NCBI RefSeq assembly: GCF_003340555.1
Contig: NZ_QPLJ01000028.1
Location: 1-44,540, forward strand
Source: Jannaschia formosa
GTDB lineage: Bacteria; Pseudomonadota; Alphaproteobacteria; Rhodobacterales; Rhodobacteraceae
Direction: 5' to 3'
Length of the DNA stretch: 44,540 nucleotides
Under the pieces are notes generated by a model. That model saw only the letters and a list, made by a program, of their open reading frames with translations, did no database searches and had not been told where the DNA came from. Of this stretch, positions 40,520-44,540 are shown piece after piece. The number at the start of each line of letters is the position of its first letter. Position 1 is the first letter of the stretch. The position numbers were made by a program, and so were the translations under genes.

Positions 40520-42133
40520 GCTCTTGGTCGACGTTGCGGCGAAGGCCCAGGGCATGAGGGCGTCAATGTCGGCGGCAGGATGGCCGCGGGCGATGGCTTC
40601 GAGGGTGGCGGTCAGGTAGGCGAAGGGCTCGACGCCGTTGAGGCGGCAGGTGCCGACGAGGGAGGCGAGGCGGGCCCAGGTCCGGCCGCCCTCGTCGTGG
40701 CCGGCGAAGAGCGCGTTCTTGCGGCCGAGGGCCAGGGGACGGATCGCGTTCTCGACCGCGTTGGTGTCCATCTCGATCCGACCGTCCTCGGCGAAGCGGG
40801 TCAGGCCCTCCCAGCGGGCGAGGATGTAGGCCAGGGCGCGGCCCATCTCGGACTTCTTCGACAGGCGGGCGGCGTGGAGGTCGAAGGCGGCGCGGAGGGC
40901 CTTGAGGATTGGCTTGGACCGTGCCTGGCGCTCGGCCAGCCGAGCATCGGCGGACGCACCGCGGATCGTGGCCTCGATCTTGTAGAGCGCGGCGATGCGG
41001 CCGAGCAGGTCTTCCGCGACCGGCGATCCGGCGTTGGGCATGGCGCGGATGATCTCGCGGCGGGCGTGCGCCCAGCAGTAGGACAGCCGCAGCGGGTCGC
41101 CGCCTTCGCGCCGGTCGTCGGCCAGACGGTTGTAGCCGGCGTAGCCGTCGACGTGGAGGATGCCCTCGAAGCCCGCGAGCATCCAGTCGGCGTGCTCGCC
41201 CGAGCGCCCAGGGGCATACTCGAACACGACCGCCGGAGGGTAGGCCCCGCCGTAGGGCCGGTCGTCGCGCAGCATCGCCCAGAGGTAGCCGGTCTTGGTC
41301 CTCCCCCGCCCGGGATCGAGCACCGGCGCGGTCGTCTCGTCCGCGAAGAGGCGCGGCCCCGTCTTCACGTGCCTGGCCATCCGATCGACGACGGGGCGCA
41401 GGTGGAAGGCGGCGCGGCCGGTCCAGTCCGACAAGGTGGCGCGGTCGACGGGCGCGCCCTGGCGGGCCATGATCTGCGCCTGCCTATACAAGGGCAGATG
41501 GTCGGCGAACTTCGAGACGACGACATGGGCGAGCGTGGCCTCCGTCGGCAGCCCGCCCTCGATGATCGCCGGCGGCACGGGCGCCTGCCTCACCCCCGTC
41601 CGGCCCTTCGGGCAGGCGTAGCGGGGGCGCACGGTGACGATCACGCGCAAGCGCGCCGGAGCGACGTCAAGCCGCTCGGAGCGATCCTCGCCGATCCGCA
41701 CCATCCGGCCGCAGCCGCACGGGCAGGTCAGGTCGCCGGGCTCGATCACCCGCTCCTCGCGCGGCAGGTCCTTGGGCAGCGCGCGAGACCGGCGGTGCGA
41801 CTTGGACGCGCCGTCCGGCTCACGCGCGGGCCCAGCGGCCGCGCCGGCTTCGGCCTGCATCTCGACGATCGCCGTCTCGATGTCCTCGAAGGCCATCTCG
41901 AGCTGGTCGGCCGACAGCTTCTCGGAGCTCCTGCCGAACCGCGCCCGGCGCAGCTCGGCGATCAGATGCTCGAGGCGGGCCACCCGCTCTGCCATGTCGG
42001 CCCGGTCGCGCTCGGCGCGCGTGCGGGCTTCGCGTTCGGCATTCACCACCGCGGCGACCTGAGCCTCCACGGCATCGTGCAGCTCGGGCGGGAGCCGGTC
42101 GAGAAGCGCGGGGTCGAGGGCGGGCGGCGACAT
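40511..42133 (-). CDS. tnpC: IS66-family transposase TnpC
   Basis: 540 residues. It begins with a coiled-coil leader typical of TnpC ('ERVARLEHLIAELRRARFGR'), then a zinc-binding 'CPCGCGRMVRIGEDRSERLD', 'DHLPLYRQAQIMARQGAPVD', the first Asp in 'RLFADETTAPVLDPGRGRTK', the second in 'ILHVDGYAGYNRL', and the Glu in 'EMDTNAVENAIRPLALGRKN'. All three DDE positions and a normal length suggest an intact gene. The large plus-strand open frame across it is a shadow. Confidence 0.93.
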   Translation of the reverse strand: MSPPALDPALLDRLPPELHDAVEAQVAAVVNAEREARTRAERDRADMAERVARLEHLIAELRRARFGRSSEKLSADQLEMAFEDIETAIVEMQAEAGAAAGPAREPDGASKSHRRSRALPKDLPREERVIEPGDLTCPCGCGRMVRIGEDRSERLDVAPARLRVIVTVRPRYACPKGRTGVRQAPVPPAIIEGGLPTEATLAHVVVSKFADHLPLYRQAQIMARQGAPVDRATLSDWTGRAAFHLRPVVDRMARHVKTGPRLFADETTAPVLDPGRGRTKTGYLWAMLRDDRPYGGAYPPAVVFEYAPGRSGEHADWMLAGFEGILHVDGYAGYNRLADDRREGGDPLRLSYCWAHARREIIRAMPNAGSPVAEDLLGRIAALYKIEATIRGASADARLAERQARSKPILKALRAAFDLHAARLSKKSEMGRALAYILARWEGLTRFAEDGRIEMDTNAVENAIRPLALGRKNALFAGHDEGGRTWARLASLVGTCRLNGVEPFAYLTATLEAIARGHPAADIDALMPWAFAATSTKSAA

Positions 42134-42198
42134 GCCCGAAGCCTACCCGACAAGGCCGTAGCGCCCAAAGGAATGCCGCCACTGAGAGCCCTTGTGAT

Positions 42199-42552
42199 TC
42201 AACTCGCCGCAGCCGGCGCCCGCACCCGTCGCACCATCGTCCGTCGCCAGTCCAATCCGGAAAACAAGGCTTCGTATTGCGCCCGGCTAATCCGGATCAC
42301 GCCGTCCGTCACCGAAGGCCAGGTGAACGCCCCTTCGTCGAGCCGCTTGTAGACCATCACCAGTCCGCTCCCGTCCCAAACCAGGATCTTCAACCTGTCG
42401 CCGCGCTTCGACCGGAACACCACCGTCAGCCCCGAATGCGGGTCGAGCCCGAGCTCGTTCTGGACCGTCGCCGCCAAACCGTCATGCCCACGGCGGAAGT
42501 CCTCAGGCTTCGTCGCGATCACGATCGGCAGCCGCTGGTCCGGGACGATCAC
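42199..42552 (-). CDS. tnpB: IS66 accessory protein TnpB (orf2)
   Basis: 117 residues with the defining core 'KPEDFRRGHDGLAATVQNEL', 'LTVVFRSKRGDRLKILVWDG', 'GLVMVYKRLDEGAFTWP'. It precedes tnpC by 65 bp. GTG 42552 or the next Met may start it. The tnpA gene normally upstream is absent: only about 15 plausible codons ('ELLREEVVRGLRDAIGGPST' read from 42600) remain before the IS end. Confidence 0.9.
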   Translation of the reverse strand: MIVPDQRLPIVIATKPEDFRRGHDGLAATVQNELGLDPHSGLTVVFRSKRGDRLKILVWDGSGLVMVYKRLDEGAFTWPSVTDGVIRISRAQYEALFSGLDWRRTMVRRVRAPAAAS

Positions 42553-42661
42553 GTGGAAGGCCCGCCGATCGCGTCCCGCAGCCCTCGGACGACCTCCTCC
42601 CTCAACAGTTCAAAGGAGGATACGGCGCCGCAAGGAGCGCCCGCGAGATCAGATCAGAATG

Positions 42662-42680
42662 GGGCTGGGGCAGCGCTTAC
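42662..42680. repeat. IS66 right terminal repeat
   Basis: Read on the minus strand, 42680 onward starts GTAAGCGCTGCCCC, matching the IS66 terminal consensus GTAAGCG. The corresponding left end is not seen beyond tnpC near 40490, so the element seems truncated at that side and no 8-bp target duplication can be paired. Confidence 0.6.
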
Positions 42681-42706
42681 GGCACTCTTCGGAGATACGC
42701 CGGATC

Positions 42707-43936
42707 TCAGCCCCTGCGGACGATCCTCTGTGTCTCCGGATCGTAGCGGAGCTCGTGCAGCGTGCCGTCCTTGATCGCCTTCACGGCGCGGCTGACATGC
42801 TCGGGAAGCACGTAGAACCACTCGCGGGGGAAGATGCGCTTCCCGAACCGGTCGGTTATCCAGAGATCCCGCGGCCGTGCTGCATCGAAGAAGCGGTGGA
42901 GGAGATCCTCGACCTTGCGCCGGGAGAGGTTTCGCAGCTCGTAGGTCGCCACGATATCGACAGGCGCGAGCAGGAAGGTCGGATCGTTGCGGGCGTCGGC
43001 GACGCGCCGATGTACGTCCTGGGTCGTGACTCCGATCTTCAGAAGGATGTCACGCACCTCCGCGATGGCCGGCTGCTCGGAGCGGCTTCGCGCCACGTAG
43101 ATCGTGCCGGTGAGATCGAGCTGGTCGGCTTCCCAATCTGGATCGAGGGGGCCGAGGCCGGGGCGATGAACGACGCGCGCGGTCGGATCTGAGGCCAGCG
43201 CCTTCCGAAAGGACGAGATCAGGGGATCGCTCTCGGTGCCGTTCGAGAAGATGACGCGGAGCCGATGGTCTCTCTTGCCGCCCCGCGCAGTCATCTCGGT
43301 CTTCTCCGCGATGTAGGCCAAGAGGCCATTGCGGATGAAGTAGCTGCCCTCCTGAACGTCGATGACTTCCCTGGAGCTGATGGCGGTTACTTCCCTGACT
43401 CCGGCCTCAAGGTCGGCTTGGAGCTCTTCGAAGGCGGGCTGGAAGGTCTCGAAGTCAGGGCAGGGGAAGAACTCGGCCCGGTGGTCCGGAAGGTGCCGCT
43501 CGGCTACGGGCGTGATGTTGCGGATCTGGGTGAAGGCCTCGGGGATTTCGCCTTCGTCTTCATCGAAGATATCGTCGAGGCTCTCAGGTATCTCGTCTTC
43601 AAGGGGATCATCGCGCCAGTCCCGAGCTTGAGCCGGCTCCTGTGCCGGTCCGGGTGCGGCCTCCAGTAGCCCGTTGGGATCGACGTCGGCGAAGACACCC
43701 GGGTCGGCACGGCCGACGAGGCCTCGCCAGATGGTGCCGAGGCGCATCTCGTCATGGTCGGTGGCGTCGTCGCTCGGAAGACGCCCGTGCAGGTCATAGA
43801 AGTTGTTGACCTCGCGCACCACGCTCGCGTCTCGCTCGAGCTCTGGCGGCCGGGTGCCGCGCGGCTTCAGCCGAACCTCCAGCAGTCCGAACTCGTCCGG
43901 CTCGTCGAAGATGTCGTCGAGGGTCGGGCGGGGCAT
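42707..43936 (-). CDS. GIY-YIG nuclease (T5orf172-type domain)
   Basis: 409 residues. Residues 1-270 are acidic, with two 'DDIFDE' segments (N-terminal and about 130) and a helical middle of unknown role. Residues about 280-395 contain 'GTIYVARSRSE', 'KIGVTTQDVHRRVADARNDP', 'ATYELRNLSRRKVEDLLHRF' and 'FPREWFYVLPE', the GIY-YIG-like core of the T5orf172/MUG113 group. The Tyr of IYV, the RR helix and the Glu/His of the third block would form the nuclease site. Such nucleases occur in phages and defence islands beside helicases. Three bases separate it from the upstream gene fragment. Confidence 0.8.
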   Translation of the reverse strand: MPRPTLDDIFDEPDEFGLLEVRLKPRGTRPPELERDASVVREVNNFYDLHGRLPSDDATDHDEMRLGTIWRGLVGRADPGVFADVDPNGLLEAAPGPAQEPAQARDWRDDPLEDEIPESLDDIFDEDEGEIPEAFTQIRNITPVAERHLPDHRAEFFPCPDFETFQPAFEELQADLEAGVREVTAISSREVIDVQEGSYFIRNGLLAYIAEKTEMTARGGKRDHRLRVIFSNGTESDPLISSFRKALASDPTARVVHRPGLGPLDPDWEADQLDLTGTIYVARSRSEQPAIAEVRDILLKIGVTTQDVHRRVADARNDPTFLLAPVDIVATYELRNLSRRKVEDLLHRFFDAARPRDLWITDRFGKRIFPREWFYVLPEHVSRAVKAIKDGTLHELRYDPETQRIVRRG

Positions 43937-43939
43937 GCC

Positions 43940-44419
43940 TTACTCCGCTGCGGCGGCGCGCAGGCGCTCCGCCTTCTTCGCGCGGATATAGGCCAAGGCC
44001 TCGGCGATGCGCTTCTCCAGGGGCTCGGCGGCATGTGGGTTCGGTTCCCGGCCTTCAGCCTCGCGGAAGCGCTTGATGCGAGGCCAGAGCGTGCGTGCCT
44101 CATCCTCGGTCATCTGGATGCGCTGAGCGACCATGGCGCTCTGGATCTGCTTGAGCAGCGGGGTGTCGAGGGCTTTGGAGGCGACATCGAAACCTTCCCG
44201 GAATGGATTGATCCCGTCGATGAGGTCGATGTCGAGTTCGCGGACATTGATGAACTTCTTGACCATGTTGATGAGGTTCATGCCGTCGGGAAGGCTGTCC
44301 TCGTCGTCATCCGCACCGCCTTGTCCCGCGGGCGCGCCGGCTGTGTCCTCCTCGGCCTGTCGCCGTGCCAGAGTGACGATGTTCATGCGGGCCGCCAGGT
44401 CCTGGCGAATGGCCTCGGT
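43940..44419 (-). pseudogene. C-terminal fragment of the gene paired with the nuclease
   Basis: The frame reads 'RQDLAARMNIVTLARRQAEE', a helical stretch, 'IKRFREAEGREPNPHAAEP', and 'KRIAEALAYIRAKKAERLR', ending at 43940. The last two blocks resemble the tail of DEAD/DEAH-type helicases found beside GIY-YIG nucleases, from memory and unsearched. The frame is cut at about 44419 by the IS3-family element, so most of the protein lies beyond the window or is lost. An internal ATG at 44386 could yield a 148-residue piece. Confidence 0.65.
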
Positions 44420-44540
44420 TGAACCGCGCCGGGTTTGCCGGAGGCTCCAACTTCTGAGTAGGGTGGAGCATCATGAGCAAGACCACGAACAAGTTTTCTC
44501 CTGAGGTGCGCGAGCGGGCGGTGCGGCTGGTTCTCGACAG
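44420..44540 (+). mobile_element. Left end of an IS3-family element (runs off the window)
   Basis: From about 44420 the sequence TGAACCGCGCCGGGTTTGCC is typical of the terminal repeat of one IS3 subgroup, followed 50 bp later by orfA. It interrupts the minus-strand gene before the nuclease. Confidence 0.7.
44473..44540 (+). CDS. IS3-family OrfA (partial)
   Basis: ATG 44473 begins 'MSKTTNKFSPEVRERAVRLV', the N-terminus of an IS3-type OrfA helix-turn-helix protein. GGTGGAG precedes the start. Only 22 codons are inside the window. OrfB and the right end are not visible. Confidence 0.85.
   Translation, partial: MSKTTNKFSPEVRERAVRLVLD

Noticed and set aside
40580-42352. 590-codon plus-strand frame
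   Set aside because: Complete shadow of the IS66 tnpC/tnpB genes, produced by high GC3.
1-44540. CRISPR array, tRNA, rRNA or replication origin
   Set aside because: No regularly spaced repeats, no tRNA-like CCA arms or rRNA sequence, and no iteron or rep gene seen by eye; a tRNA scan was not possible.

Overview
This is a GC-rich (roughly two-thirds GC by eye) accessory region from an alphaproteobacterium, most likely Rhodobacterales-like. The clues are strong GC3 bias, many ATGA/GTGA gene overlaps, and IS types common in that group (IS5 of several subgroups, IS66, IS481, IS1380, IS3). No rRNA, tRNA, replication gene or CRISPR array is visible. The number of broken transposases and gene remnants suggests a plasmid or a genomic island.

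Layout. 1-6.8 kb: the last codons of a probable histidine kinase, then a plus-strand series headed by a winged-helix/TolB-like/TPR regulator, followed by a secreted SnoaL-like protein, a sulfotransferase-fold protein with a decayed paralogue 5' of its neighbour, a secreted TPR protein, a small secreted protein and a membrane protein. 7.5-12.2 kb: a tightly coupled seven-gene cassette (probable DUF6634-like protein, Cys-motif protein, two paralogous metallophosphoesterases separated by a small ORF, an unknown protein, a HAD phosphatase). It is the best candidate here for an uncharacterised functional unit. 12.2-15.5 kb: scars (radC tail, IS3 and IS5 pieces) around an intact rarD-type transporter. 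15.4-19.4 kb: a TetR-controlled operon (methyltransferase, DUF1127-like protein, alpha/beta hydrolase), then a CsoR-type repressor with a glutaredoxin-MauE fusion, two operators and a terminator.

19.3-24.8 kb: a minus-strand AraC / DJ-1-like / methyltransferase / broken GNAT operon, divergent from a YtkA-like protein plus di-haem peroxidase pair whose 3' end runs into a truncated hybrid-kinase tail. 24.9-28.0 kb: a TetR(CecR-like) regulator divergent from an operon of an ABM-like protein, an FAD monooxygenase and a DUF5519-like protein. 28.0-32.6 kb: hsdR tail, broken IS5 and IS1380 elements, a possible ADP-ribosyltransferase-like protein, and an AT-richer orphan gene. 32.6-36.3 kb: HxlR regulator divergent from NmrA-like and DsbA-like genes, a truncated atoE, a 156-bp element with inverted repeats, and an IS5-family element needing a -1 frameshift.

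36.5-44.5 kb: an IS481 pseudogene, a headless receiver domain, a two-gene unknown operon (DUF6915-like first gene), an IS66 element lacking tnpA, a GIY-YIG nuclease, and the tail of its upstream partner cut by an IS3-family element that runs off the window. The hsdR tail, GIY-YIG gene, radC tail and possible ART suggest an eroding defence or hypervariable island in which small regulated redox and detoxification operons remain intact.
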